Shown here piece by piece: positions 1 through 6,337 of a DNA stretch of 6,546 nucleotides. Location: the NCBI GenBank assembly GCA_030620005.1, contig JAUXAJ010000285.1, positions 1-6,546 on the forward strand, read 5' to 3'. The stretch's first letter is position 1. Every line of letters begins with the position of its first letter. The notes below the pieces were generated by a model, which was given only the letters and a program-made list of their open reading frames with translations, was not told the DNA's origin and did no database searches. This stretch comes from Promethearchaeota archaeon. Lineage in GTDB: Archaea > Asgardarchaeota > Lokiarchaeia > Sigynarchaeales > SOKP01. The position numbers and the translations under genes are program-made.

Positions 1-1341
1 CCATTCTGGACCATCTAATGGAAACCAGCGTAGTGCAATGACGGAAACAACAAGTAAAATGGCAGGAAATAGACAAAAAGAAACAAGAATTCCCATTATA
101 CCTAGATCAGATTGAGGTTGTTTAATCGCAATTCCATTTACTATTGTTGGCTGGACGAATTCAAAGGAAGTTAAGAAAAATAAGAAAATCCAATTAGCGA
201 TTGAGAGCCCCGGTTTTGTTACAATTGCGTTTACGCCCCCATAAATTGCTTCACGACGTTTTTCCGTTATTAATTCGTCGTTATCTATGCAATCTCCCAT
301 TAAAACACCAATCGTGATCATCCCGCCTGCATACCCTATGCCCATGAAGAAAGTTGGTATTGCTATCATGAGCGTATTCCTACCAAGTAAAAACAATACT
401 ATAAAACAAACTATGATTAGAGTGAAATTTATCATTATTGTTTTTTTAGGTCCGAATTTACTTATTAACTTGAGATTTAACACCAGTCCAATGGCAATTC
501 CAACAATTAAGGCTATAACAAACGATATTAAGTCACTTGGCCCAATCACATAGTCTACATAGTAAAGTAAACCCGTTGAAAATATGGGATATGAAATAGA
601 AATGCAAAATGCAGGTACCATTAATATCCAAAAGGGTTTATTTTTGAGTGTCAATTTAAGACCTTCTATAAAGGGTTCGTGGGGCTGCAGTTGGGCGAAG
701 AGGTTTTCTTTATAAAAATACGAAGTTATAAAAAGTATTGCTGTACAAGCAATGCCTATGGTGATTATAGATATACCGAACATATCAGAAACTCCTTCTT
801 GTCCCGTTAAAAGAACAATAGGGAGTACAATGCCTAGTATAAGACCAAAAAACCCAATTATTGCTGAATAAACTGCTACGCCTGCGCGTCCTTTAGCCGT
901 GATCGCAATCTCATTTGGCAAGGAAAAGAAGCAGCACCCTACTATAGTAAACATCGTGTCGAGAATGAACAACGCCGCCAGAAAATTAAAGAACAGTGCG
1001 ATTTGATTGTCAAGAGGGGCTATAGGAAACCAACAGAAGATAAAAGCCAGTCCGTAAAAAACCGATCCATAGCGAATGTAAGGTATACGTCGTCCAATTT
1101 TGGTCCTTGTATTATCAATAATGTACGACACGATGGGGTCATTTAAAGTGTTCCAAATTGCGAAAATTAGCCAGGCAATTCCTAATAGCGTTGCGTCAGC
1201 TCCAAGTTTTTGATTGTAAAAAAAAGTAAGATTTGCAAAAACAAAACCGTTAAGAATTCCATTTGCTAGACCTCCAAAAGAAAAACTGACTTTTGTTGAA
1301 ACTGAAATGTGTTCTTCCGGCAAAACAATTTTTTCATTCAT
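1..1341 (-). CDS. GPH-family (MFS_2) sugar:cation symporter, C-terminus cut by window edge
   Basis: This is an uninterrupted frame of 447 codons from ATG at 1341 to the window edge, with no stop seen. The product is a polytopic membrane protein with about 12 hydrophobic segments. It matches the glycoside-pentoside-hexuronide:cation symporter family (MelB-like, MFS_2), which imports sugars or related solutes with Na+ or H+. Diagnostic features are the loop after the second membrane segment, with NDP at residues 67-69 and TRTKIGRR at 78-85, and the second-half loop GDCIDNDELITEKRREAIYGG-like stretch at 349-369, equivalent to the family's D-x-x-D...G-x-R-x-E-G signature. Asp68 and Asp76 lie where MelB has cation-site acids, but the usual acid four residues before Asp68 is Asn64, so coupling may differ. 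Family members are usually 450-500 residues, so probably only a short tail is missing. The substrate cannot be told from sequence. A TATA-like box 23 bases upstream supports this start. Confidence 0.88.
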   Translation of the reverse strand, partial: MNEKIVLPEEHISVSTKVSFSFGGLANGILNGFVFANLTFFYNQKLGADATLLGIAWLIFAIWNTLNDPIVSYIIDNTRTKIGRRIPYIRYGSVFYGLAFIFCWFPIAPLDNQIALFFNFLAALFILDTMFTIVGCCFFSLPNEIAITAKGRAGVAVYSAIIGFFGLILGIVLPIVLLTGQEGVSDMFGISIITIGIACTAILFITSYFYKENLFAQLQPHEPFIEGLKLTLKNKPFWILMVPAFCISISYPIFSTGLLYYVDYVIGPSDLISFVIALIVGIAIGLVLNLKLISKFGPKKTIMINFTLIIVCFIVLFLLGRNTLMIAIPTFFMGIGYAGGMITIGVLMGDCIDNDELITEKRREAIYGGVNAIVTKPGLSIANWIFLFFLTSFEFVQPTIVNGIAIKQPQSDLGIMGILVSFCLFPAILLVVSVIALRWFPLDGPEW

Positions 1342-1363
1342 AAATATAATTTCGTTGTTGATT

Positions 1364-1371
1364 TATTTAAA
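1364..1371 (-). promoter_or_regulatory. TATA-like box for the GPH transporter gene
   Basis: The minus strand reads TTTAAATA here, 22-30 bases upstream of the ATG at 1341. Archaeal transcription normally starts about 25 bases downstream of the TATA box, which puts the start site at or next to the ATG. The mRNA would then be leaderless, consistent with the lack of a ribosome binding site. This is inferred from sequence only. Confidence 0.5.
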
Positions 1372-1409
1372 CTTATTCTAGACAAAAGAGTAAGCCTCAT
1401 TTGATAATG

Positions 1410-1424
1410 GAATTTTTAAAATTC
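1410..1424. repeat. Perfect 15-base dyad upstream of the transporter promoter
   Basis: GAATTTT, one central T, then AAAATTC form a perfect 7-base inverted repeat. It lies about 40 bases upstream of the transporter's TATA-like box and about 50 bases past the carboxypeptidase stop. The position suits a regulator site for the transporter gene. However, AT-rich DNA produces such dyads by chance, so the regulatory reading is weak. Confidence 0.35.
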
Positions 1425-1450
1425 GTATTTTACCATTTTAATTTCTTACC

Positions 1451-1469
1451 CACGATATTCACTATCGTG
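1451..1469 (-). terminator. Hairpin just after the carboxypeptidase stop codon
   Basis: CACGATA (1451-1457) and TATCGTG (1463-1469) are perfect 7-base complements around a 5-base loop. The hairpin begins 6 bases past the TAA at 1476-1478 of the minus-strand carboxypeptidase gene. It could end or stabilise that transcript. No strong U-tract follows directly, so it is not a classic intrinsic terminator, and it may instead be a 3'-end stability element. Confidence 0.35.
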
Positions 1470-1475
1470 AGACGA

Positions 1476-2969
1476 TTAAACACCATAAATGGGATAAAAT
1501 TTCTTCTCTAAATTTTCAATGAAATAAGATGGCTTTAGATCTTCTCCCGTGATTTTTTTTAATAAATCGAGCGGTCTATAAATCTTACCATGCTGATGTA
1601 CTTCTTCTCGCAAATAAGTTAATAAAGTTAAAAAATTTCCTTTTTCAAAATCTTGCGATAAATTTGGATATTTTTTTAACGCATCCGAATATATTTGAGA
1701 TGCATATAGATTTCCTAAAGAATAAGTTGGAAAGTATCCAAAATAGCCAGCAGACCAGTGAACATCCTGAAGAACTCCGTTAGCATTGTCAGATGGAATA
1801 ACTCCCAATAATTCCTCCATTTTTTCGTTCCACCTTAAAGGTAATTCATTCACAGGAAGATTGTTTTCAATGAGTTCTCTTTCTAAGTCAAACCTTAAAA
1901 TGACATGTAATCCGTAGGTAACTTCGTCGGCTTCAACTCGTATTAACGATGGCTCTACACGATTTATCAAACGGTAAAAATCTTCCATGGAATAGTCCTT
2001 TAAATTTTGTGGAAAATATTTTTGAAGAATGGGGTACCAATATTTCCAAAATTCTCGGCTGCGACCAACAATGTTTTCCCACATTCTTGATTGAGATTCG
2101 TGTATTCCCATGGAGCACCCGTCGGCTAAAATTGTGTCGTGAATTTCTTCTTTGAACCCCATTTCATAGAGAGCGTGTCCATATTCGTGAATAGTACCAA
2201 AGATACACGCAGGAAAAAAATTTTCATAGACGCGAGTAGTAATTCTTGTATCTGTTGACGAGAGAGTGGTAGTAAATGGATGAGCTGACTTGTCTTGTCG
2301 ACCCGTGTTAAAATCAAAGTTCAATTTTCTAAGAACCTGAATGCTGAATTCCCATTGCTTCTCGGGATCGTAGAATTTTTTCAGAATTGATTGGTCTGGT
2401 TTATTTAAAGAAGAATTAATCTTATTTGCAATTTTTACTAATTTAGGTTTGAGTTCGTGGAATATATTTGAAATCCAATTATCTGTAGCCCCTGGCTCGT
2501 ACAAATCTATTAAGGCTGAATATTTTGTTGGCCCCGTATCAAGCCTTTCAGCCTTTTCTATCTGTAACTTAACCATCTTTTCAAGTAAAGGTTGGAAAAT
2601 TAAAAAATTACTTTTTTCCCTGGCTTCTGCCCAAGCGTGATGTCCAAGTGTAGCAGTTTTAGCTATCTCCTTAACTAATTTGCTTGGTAATTTAATTGCT
2701 CGCTCATGTTCCCGTTTTGCCTCTCTTAACATTGCAGAATTAATTAGACTAATATTTTTTTCTTTCTCTGCTCTTTTTATTAATTTTCCTGTCTTTTTTG
2801 AAATTAATTTTTCGTGAAAAATTACTTCAATTAGTGCTATTTGCTCCGATCTTCCTTTTACAGCACCTTTAGGCATGTAAACTTGTTGATCCCAGTCCAA
2901 TAGATTTCTAATATGTCCCAATCTCATTAATTCGGTAAAATGTTCTTGAAGCTCTTTTATTGCGCTCAT
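1476..2969 (-). CDS. M32-family metallocarboxypeptidase (carboxypeptidase Taq type)
   Basis: The product is a 497-residue zinc carboxypeptidase of peptidase family M32 (Pyrococcus/Thermus Taq type), a soluble enzyme that removes C-terminal amino acids from peptides. All the catalytic hallmarks are visible: HEYGH at 261-265 (zinc ligands His261 and His265, general base Glu262), HESQS at 290-294 giving the third ligand Glu291, exactly 30 residues after His261 as in the Pyrococcus enzyme, and the substrate-site motif DTRITT at 240-245. The family block QDVHWSAGYFGYFPTYSLGN is at 401-420 and EVHQHGKIYRP at 456-466. Full length equals the usual 490-510 residues. There is no signal peptide or membrane segment, so it is cytoplasmic and probably recycles or uses peptides. 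The ATG at 2969 begins directly with the family's amphipathic N-terminal helices. Gaps of 134 and 176 bases to its neighbours, plus its own TATA-like box, suggest a monocistronic gene. It appears intact and active. Confidence 0.96.
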   Translation of the reverse strand: MSAIKELQEHFTELMRLGHIRNLLDWDQQVYMPKGAVKGRSEQIALIEVIFHEKLISKKTGKLIKRAEKEKNISLINSAMLREAKREHERAIKLPSKLVKEIAKTATLGHHAWAEAREKSNFLIFQPLLEKMVKLQIEKAERLDTGPTKYSALIDLYEPGATDNWISNIFHELKPKLVKIANKINSSLNKPDQSILKKFYDPEKQWEFSIQVLRKLNFDFNTGRQDKSAHPFTTTLSSTDTRITTRVYENFFPACIFGTIHEYGHALYEMGFKEEIHDTILADGCSMGIHESQSRMWENIVGRSREFWKYWYPILQKYFPQNLKDYSMEDFYRLINRVEPSLIRVEADEVTYGLHVILRFDLERELIENNLPVNELPLRWNEKMEELLGVIPSDNANGVLQDVHWSAGYFGYFPTYSLGNLYASQIYSDALKKYPNLSQDFEKGNFLTLLTYLREEVHQHGKIYRPLDLLKKITGEDLKPSYFIENLEKKFYPIYGV

Positions 2970-3012
2970 ATCAATCTAAAATGTTTTGTATTATTCGTAA
3001 TAAAGGTGTGGA

Positions 3013-3020
3013 TATAATAA
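3013..3020 (-). promoter_or_regulatory. TATA-like box for the carboxypeptidase gene
   Basis: The minus strand reads TTATTATA about 47 bases upstream of the ATG at 2969, which predicts a start site near 2990 and a leader of about 20 bases. A run of 12 A on the minus strand (3029-3040) lies just upstream. A second AT-rich element at 2986-2995 is too close to the start codon to serve as well. Confidence 0.4.
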
Positions 3021-3097
3021 GATTTTACTTTTTTTTTTTTCTTGAGGATGATATATCGTGCATTTGCCATAAAAATAAGCCACTCACTTCAAGGAGG

Positions 3098-3111
3098 AAA
3101 TAAAAAACAAA
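3098..3111 (-). terminator. T-rich end signal after the GTPase gene
   Basis: The minus strand reads TTTGTTTTTTATTT about 35 bases past the TGA stop at 3146-3148. Archaeal RNA polymerase terminates at oligo-T tracts without needing a hairpin, so this is the most likely 3' end of the longin-GTPase transcript. It precedes the carboxypeptidase promoter. Confidence 0.4.
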
Positions 3112-3145
3112 TGCGCGCTAGAAAAGAAAACCTAGACAACTATTT

Positions 3146-5026
3146 TCATTCTATATTTTCGTGTTTTATAAAAAGATCTGTAGCTACGAGGAGATCGTCA
3201 AATGTTAATTGTCTATTTAAAGCTCCTTTAATTTCTTCGACATATCGTTCACATAATTTTTGACTTAAAACACTTCCTTTTTGAGAAATCATTTTTTGCA
3301 AGCCTTTAGGATAATCTGATTCATCTTTTAAATCATCTGGAGTCAATGGTTTTTCAATTGCTTGTTCGGTAGTGGATGATTTTGAATCCAATTCTTCAGA
3401 AACAGACGGTTTAGATGTAAATCCTTCCCTATTTAATGGTTTGGGGGTTAATCCCTCTTGAACTAATGTTTTTGAAAAAGATTGGACTAGATCCTTAACT
3501 TTATCCAATTGCCGTTCATCACGTACGTGTTTTTCAATCAATTGCTTAGAGATTTCCAAGTCATTGATTCTTTTTCCTGTCTTGTCGTATTTTTTTCCAA
3601 ATCGAGCTTCGCGATCTATAATAGTCAGATCAATTTTAAAATCACTGGGATTTAAAGTTAATTTTTTTAGCGTTGTTCGAGGTCTTGACTGTTGTTTTAA
3701 TGGTTGTGGAGCTAATTTTGGTTGAGCTGGTTGTTGTTTTTCAGGATGAGGTTGCCGCTTCATTGGTTGAGTTTGCGATCTTAATTGTTGAAGTTGTGTT
3801 TTTATTGGTTGCGCTTGTAATCTTACTTGTTGAGGTTGTTTTTTTATTGGTCGTGGTTGATGCCTTATTGTAGGACTTTGTTGTTCTTTTTTAGGTAGGG
3901 TCTTTATTTGAACCTTTTGTGTAAATGTTTTTTGTTCAGGAACCGTGAAACTTGTTTTTCTTTCAATAACATCTCTACTTTTCGTTTTACCTCCTTCTCT
4001 ACTTTTCGTTTGTCCTTCTAAGATTGATTTCAGTTCTTTTAATTTTTGTTGATACTCTTCTATTCTTGCAAAATCTTGATATTCGACACAAATATCAATT
4101 AATTCTTTATATTTTTTGATTGCAGATATTATTTTTCCTTCAGATTCCAACTTTAACGCTTTATTTATTGAAGAATCAACACCTTTTGGGAGAATTCTCT
4201 TTAAATTTAGTCCTTCTCTTATCATATCGTTAATTAGATTTTTAGAATTAGGAATTACTAAAGAAATTTCCTTTAGATCGTTTTCGTTCAATTCCGTTTT
4301 TATTCTCTCAATATCTGTCGCTCCTACTAAATCCCTTTTGTTAGCAACGACTATGAATCTTGAGAATTTGCCTTCCAATTTTCTAAACTTCGTAAAATAT
4401 TCAAGTACCTTTAAATTATAATTTGACGCGTCAAATAACAGAATGATCAAATCTGCACCACTAACAAATTTAGGCCATAAAGGAGAGAAATTGTCTTTTA
4501 GTCGAAAATTCCATATGTCGAAACTTAGGTTTTCAATTACGAATAATGATGATACAGCGAAATTCATTATTTGTTTTTCTGGACCACTTTTTATCAAATT
4601 ATAAAACGTGGATTTGCCGGAATTTGCAGGACCCATGATTACGATTTTCGAATGCAAATCTTTTTGTACTAATCCTAAAAAATTCGTGAATTCTTCTTTT
4701 TCCTTTTCTTTTTTTGAATCCTTAATGGTTTCAGGATCGGGAAATAATTCTTTAAATTTTCTAATTACCTTTATCATGATATTATCGATGTAAGCCCGCG
4801 TATCAATCATGTCGGTTATTAATAGGCAATAAATCCCGTCATTGTATCTGTGAAAAACTTGATAATCTCCAACACTGCGGTTAAAAATCTTGCCGGGTAT
4901 AGGAATTTCAAGACTCCCTATTACGACTTCAAATACTTTTTTCAAGTTTTCATTGTCTAATGCTAATCCGAAAGAATGAGTGAAAACCTTTACTGTTTTA
5001 TGAAAAATAATAACTTGTCTTAGCAT
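3146..5026 (-). CDS. Longin-like domain fused to a degenerate Ras/Arf-like GTPase with helical hairpin and repetitive tail
   Basis: This 626-residue cytoplasmic protein has a mosaic layout. Residues 1-96 have the strand-strand-helix-three-strand-helix order of a longin-like domain, opening MLRQVIIF. A charged linker (102-112) follows. Residues 125-280 form a small-GTPase fold: P-loop GPANSGKST (132-140), NKRD (229-232), and PNSK (259-262) in the SAK position. The G3 region reads IWNFRLK (171-177) where Ras has IWDTAGQ, and no switch I Thr is apparent, so hydrolysis is probably impaired. Residues 284-336 look like a TPR- or MIT-type helical hairpin. The rest is low-complexity: a TKSR duplication (342-351), basic 14-residue Q/P repeats (388-450), a helical charged region (462-520), 10-residue acidic repeats (524-563) and a terminal helix (580-626). 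Such fusions are typical of Asgard archaea. A role in membrane or signalling scaffolds is inference. The ATG at 5026 is chosen because the first longin strand starts there. Confidence 0.85.
   Translation of the reverse strand: MLRQVIIFHKTVKVFTHSFGLALDNENLKKVFEVVIGSLEIPIPGKIFNRSVGDYQVFHRYNDGIYCLLITDMIDTRAYIDNIMIKVIRKFKELFPDPETIKDSKKEKEKEEFTNFLGLVQKDLHSKIVIMGPANSGKSTFYNLIKSGPEKQIMNFAVSSLFVIENLSFDIWNFRLKDNFSPLWPKFVSGADLIILLFDASNYNLKVLEYFTKFRKLEGKFSRFIVVANKRDLVGATDIERIKTELNENDLKEISLVIPNSKNLINDMIREGLNLKRILPKGVDSSINKALKLESEGKIISAIKKYKELIDICVEYQDFARIEEYQQKLKELKSILEGQTKSREGGKTKSRDVIERKTSFTVPEQKTFTQKVQIKTLPKKEQQSPTIRHQPRPIKKQPQQVRLQAQPIKTQLQQLRSQTQPMKRQPHPEKQQPAQPKLAPQPLKQQSRPRTTLKKLTLNPSDFKIDLTIIDREARFGKKYDKTGKRINDLEISKQLIEKHVRDERQLDKVKDLVQSFSKTLVQEGLTPKPLNREGFTSKPSVSEELDSKSSTTEQAIEKPLTPDDLKDESDYPKGLQKMISQKGSVLSQKLCERYVEEIKGALNRQLTFDDLLVATDLFIKHENIE
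3338..3457 (-). repeat. Four 10-residue repeats in the GTPase protein's acidic tail
   Basis: Residues 524-563 of the longin-GTPase protein form four in-register 10-residue units, beginning EGLTPKP, EGFTSKP, EELDSKS and EQAIEKP. The pattern is E-x-[LFA]-x-x-K-[PS]. The period of 30 bases in coding DNA suggests tandem duplication followed by divergence. The segment is hydrophilic and probably disordered. Confidence 0.7.
3677..3865 (-). repeat. 14-residue (42-base) Q/P-rich basic repeats in the GTPase protein
   Basis: Three adjacent 14-residue units at residues 388-401, 402-415 and 416-429 fit R-x-Q-x-x-P-[IM]-K-x-Q. A seven-residue half unit (430-436) and a degenerate fourth unit (437-450, containing QPLKQQ) follow. 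At DNA level an identical 11-base stretch recurs exactly 42 bases apart (3799-3809 and 3841-3851), showing recent duplication. The segment is rich in Gln, Pro, Lys and Arg with no acidic residue in the first three units until residue 429, so it is a positively charged, likely extended linker. Confidence 0.75.
3972..4011 (-). repeat. 16-base direct repeat, period 24
   Basis: TCTCTACTTTTCGTTT occurs at 3972-3987 and again at 3996-4011 on the plus strand. It is an in-frame duplication of eight codons giving TKSR twice (341-344 and 348-351 approximately) in the linker between the helical hairpin and the Q/P repeats. This is probably a slippage or local duplication event. Confidence 0.7.
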
Positions 5027-5059
5027 GGTTTAATATTCTTAATAATTTTTGAAATAAAG

Positions 5060-5071
5060 TATTTTTATAAA
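5060..5071 (-). promoter_or_regulatory. TATA-like box for the longin-GTPase gene
   Basis: The minus strand reads TTTATAAAAATA about 40 bases upstream of the ATG at 5026, predicting a start site near 5040 and a leader of roughly 14 bases with no Shine-Dalgarno site. The whole interval is very AT-rich, so the exact element is uncertain. Confidence 0.45.
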
Positions 5072-5176
5072 AATAAAAAAAATTCATGTTTTTAATCTTT
5101 TTTATACTAAAAACGTACAGATTGGAAAAATAAGAAAAGATATTAGTTACAAGGCCAAAGCAATTAGAATTCCAAT

Positions 5177-5186
5177 AAAAAAAAAA
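5177..5186 (-). terminator. T10 tract after the exchanger gene
   Basis: Ten consecutive T on the minus strand begin 17 bases past the TAA stop at 5203-5205. A second T-rich stretch follows around 5121-5140. This is the typical sequence of archaeal oligo-T termination. It lies upstream of the longin-GTPase promoter, so the two genes are probably separate units. Confidence 0.5.
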
Positions 5187-5202
5187 TATTGAAGAAAATA
5201 AC

Positions 5203-6162
5203 TTAGAAAATTGTTAGAAAATTAATGCCAATAAAGATTATAAGAAAGAATGTTAAGAATATTCCATCTTTCCACGTTATTATTTCTTTTTTCGATAACC
5301 AATTGAAATATATAATTAACAGGAATAACACGAGCCAATTCCAGAAGAAAATCCACATGAAGTCCATGTTTACGATAATAATGGCGCTCACACCAAATGT
5401 TATTGCTAGATTCCAAATTACCTTTCCTATCATTCCCCCCATCCCCATTTCAACGCTTTGCTTTTTTATTGACTTCACGACTAATGTTAACTCCTCAACA
5501 TTTGTTACAAACGCAATGATAACGAGACCAAAAAAAGCCTCTGGTATGTTCGTTTGAATCATTATCTGCTCTGCGGAGAAGATCAATAATTCCCCTCCTA
5601 AAAAGATAAAAATGAAACTAATCACGATTAAAGCTATTTTTCTGATTTTTAATTCTTTTACATCGCTATCGTCATCTATTTCTTCGTTGTTAGAATTTAC
5701 ATTTTCCGTTTTTTCGCTTGAGATTTGTTTTAAACTTCTATTCAGATAAACAAAATATAAAAGAATGGCAATAATTCCTACTATAAAAAATCCAAAGGAA
5801 AACACGAATCCAACAAGGATCAGGACCATGCACGCGTATAATAAAGTGAAATAAAATTGAGGCACTGATTTGAAAGAGATTTTAAAGAAGAAGGCAGGTA
5901 TGGCAAAACTAATAGTTAGGGCAATAATCGAATTCCCTATTACATTCCCTACTGCGATGCGTGAAAGGCCATTTATCGAAGCGATTATCGAAGCTATTGA
6001 CTCTTCTGGGTCAATTCCGAGAATTAACGAGCCAATTATAAACGGAGAAACGTTGTAAATAAGACATGCTTCCTTTAAATTATCAATAAAAACATCTGCG
6101 GAAAAAAAAATGACTAAATACCCTACGACAAATAAAATAATCCATGAAAAGATTTCCAACAT
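5203..6162 (-). CDS. Divergent CaCA-superfamily (Na+/Ca2+ exchanger-like) membrane protein
   Basis: The product is a 319-residue protein with about ten hydrophobic segments in two halves, joined by an acidic loop (148-172, containing EEIDDDSD). Each half carries an alpha-repeat of the Ca2+:cation antiporter superfamily, whose members exchange Ca2+ for Na+ or H+. In repeat 1 the usual GTSLPE reads GIDPEE (49-54), followed by GNVIGNSII (72-80) instead of GNxxGSNxxN. In repeat 2 it reads VTNVEE (219-224), followed by GGMIGKVIWN (242-251). The two key glutamates (Glu54 and Glu224 by alignment) remain, each now preceded by an extra Glu, while Lys247 replaces the usual Ser. The fold is secure from length, topology and the paired motifs, but transport specificity is not, and a changed ion or a sensing role is possible. 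The ATG at 6162 gives a short cytosolic end and then helix 1, and a TATA-like box sits about 20 bases upstream. Confidence 0.82.
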   Translation of the reverse strand: MLEIFSWIILFVVGYLVIFFSADVFIDNLKEACLIYNVSPFIIGSLILGIDPEESIASIIASINGLSRIAVGNVIGNSIIALTISFAIPAFFFKISFKSVPQFYFTLLYACMVLILVGFVFSFGFFIVGIIAILLYFVYLNRSLKQISSEKTENVNSNNEEIDDDSDVKELKIRKIALIVISFIFIFLGGELLIFSAEQIMIQTNIPEAFFGLVIIAFVTNVEELTLVVKSIKKQSVEMGMGGMIGKVIWNLAITFGVSAIIIVNMDFMWIFFWNWLVLFLLIIYFNWLSKKEIITWKDGIFLTFFLIIFIGINFLTIF

Positions 6163-6178
6163 TATAAATTGTTTAATA

Positions 6179-6187
6179 GTTTTATAG
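6179..6187 (-). promoter_or_regulatory. TATA-like box for the exchanger gene
   Basis: The minus strand reads CTATAAAAC 17-25 bases upstream of the ATG at 6162. The predicted start site is at or very near the start codon, so the transcript would be leaderless or nearly so. No ribosome binding site is present. Confidence 0.45.
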
Positions 6188-6245
6188 ATTCTATATTCCT
6201 TTTATCAATGATCGAAAAATATTTTTGCTATTTTTGATAGTAACA

Positions 6246-6259
6246 TTTAACAAGTTAAA
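6246..6259. repeat. 14-base inverted repeat in the divergent promoter region
   Basis: TTTAAC, two A, then GTTAAA form a perfect 6-base inverted repeat between the exchanger promoter and the rightward promoter. It could be a shared operator for the divergent pair, or chance in AT-rich DNA. It is about 60 bases from the exchanger TATA-like box and 30 bases from the rightward one. Confidence 0.3.
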
Positions 6260-6289
6260 AAAGAAATTATTCTCGAAATTTTAGTAATT

Positions 6290-6300
6290 CTTAAAAAAAG
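6290..6300 (+). promoter_or_regulatory. TATA-like box for the rightward partial gene
   Basis: CTTAAAAAAAG lies 38-48 bases upstream of the ATG at 6338, which would give a start site near 6321 and a leader of about 17 bases. It supports the plus-strand frame being a real gene. Confidence 0.35.
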
Positions 6301-6337
6301 ATATCTGAATTTCGGCTTCAACCTGTCAAAACACAAA

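Noticed and set aside
287..553. Plus-strand frame of 88 codons
   Set aside because: It is the antisense of the GPH transporter, whose own frame is open across 447 codons and has clear family motifs.
1933..2317. Short minus-strand and plus-strand frames inside the carboxypeptidase gene
   Set aside because: They overlap the catalytic region of the intact M32 gene in other frames and show no independent features.
3029..3040. Run of 12 T on the plus strand as a terminator
   Set aside because: No plus-strand gene leads into it. On the minus strand it reads as A and simply lies upstream of the carboxypeptidase promoter.
3042..3263. Plus-strand frame with AAGGAGG (3091-3097) about 13 bases before an internal ATG at 3111
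   Set aside because: It overlaps the 3' end of the well-supported longin-GTPase gene, the product has no recognisable features, and no other gene here uses a Shine-Dalgarno site. The purine run is probably chance.
3673..3873. Plus-strand frame coding a hydrophobic Val/Leu-rich repeat peptide that looks like a membrane protein
   Set aside because: It is the antisense reading of the Q/P/K-rich repeat codons of the longin-GTPase gene, which automatically give Val, Leu and Ala. It has no promoter of its own.
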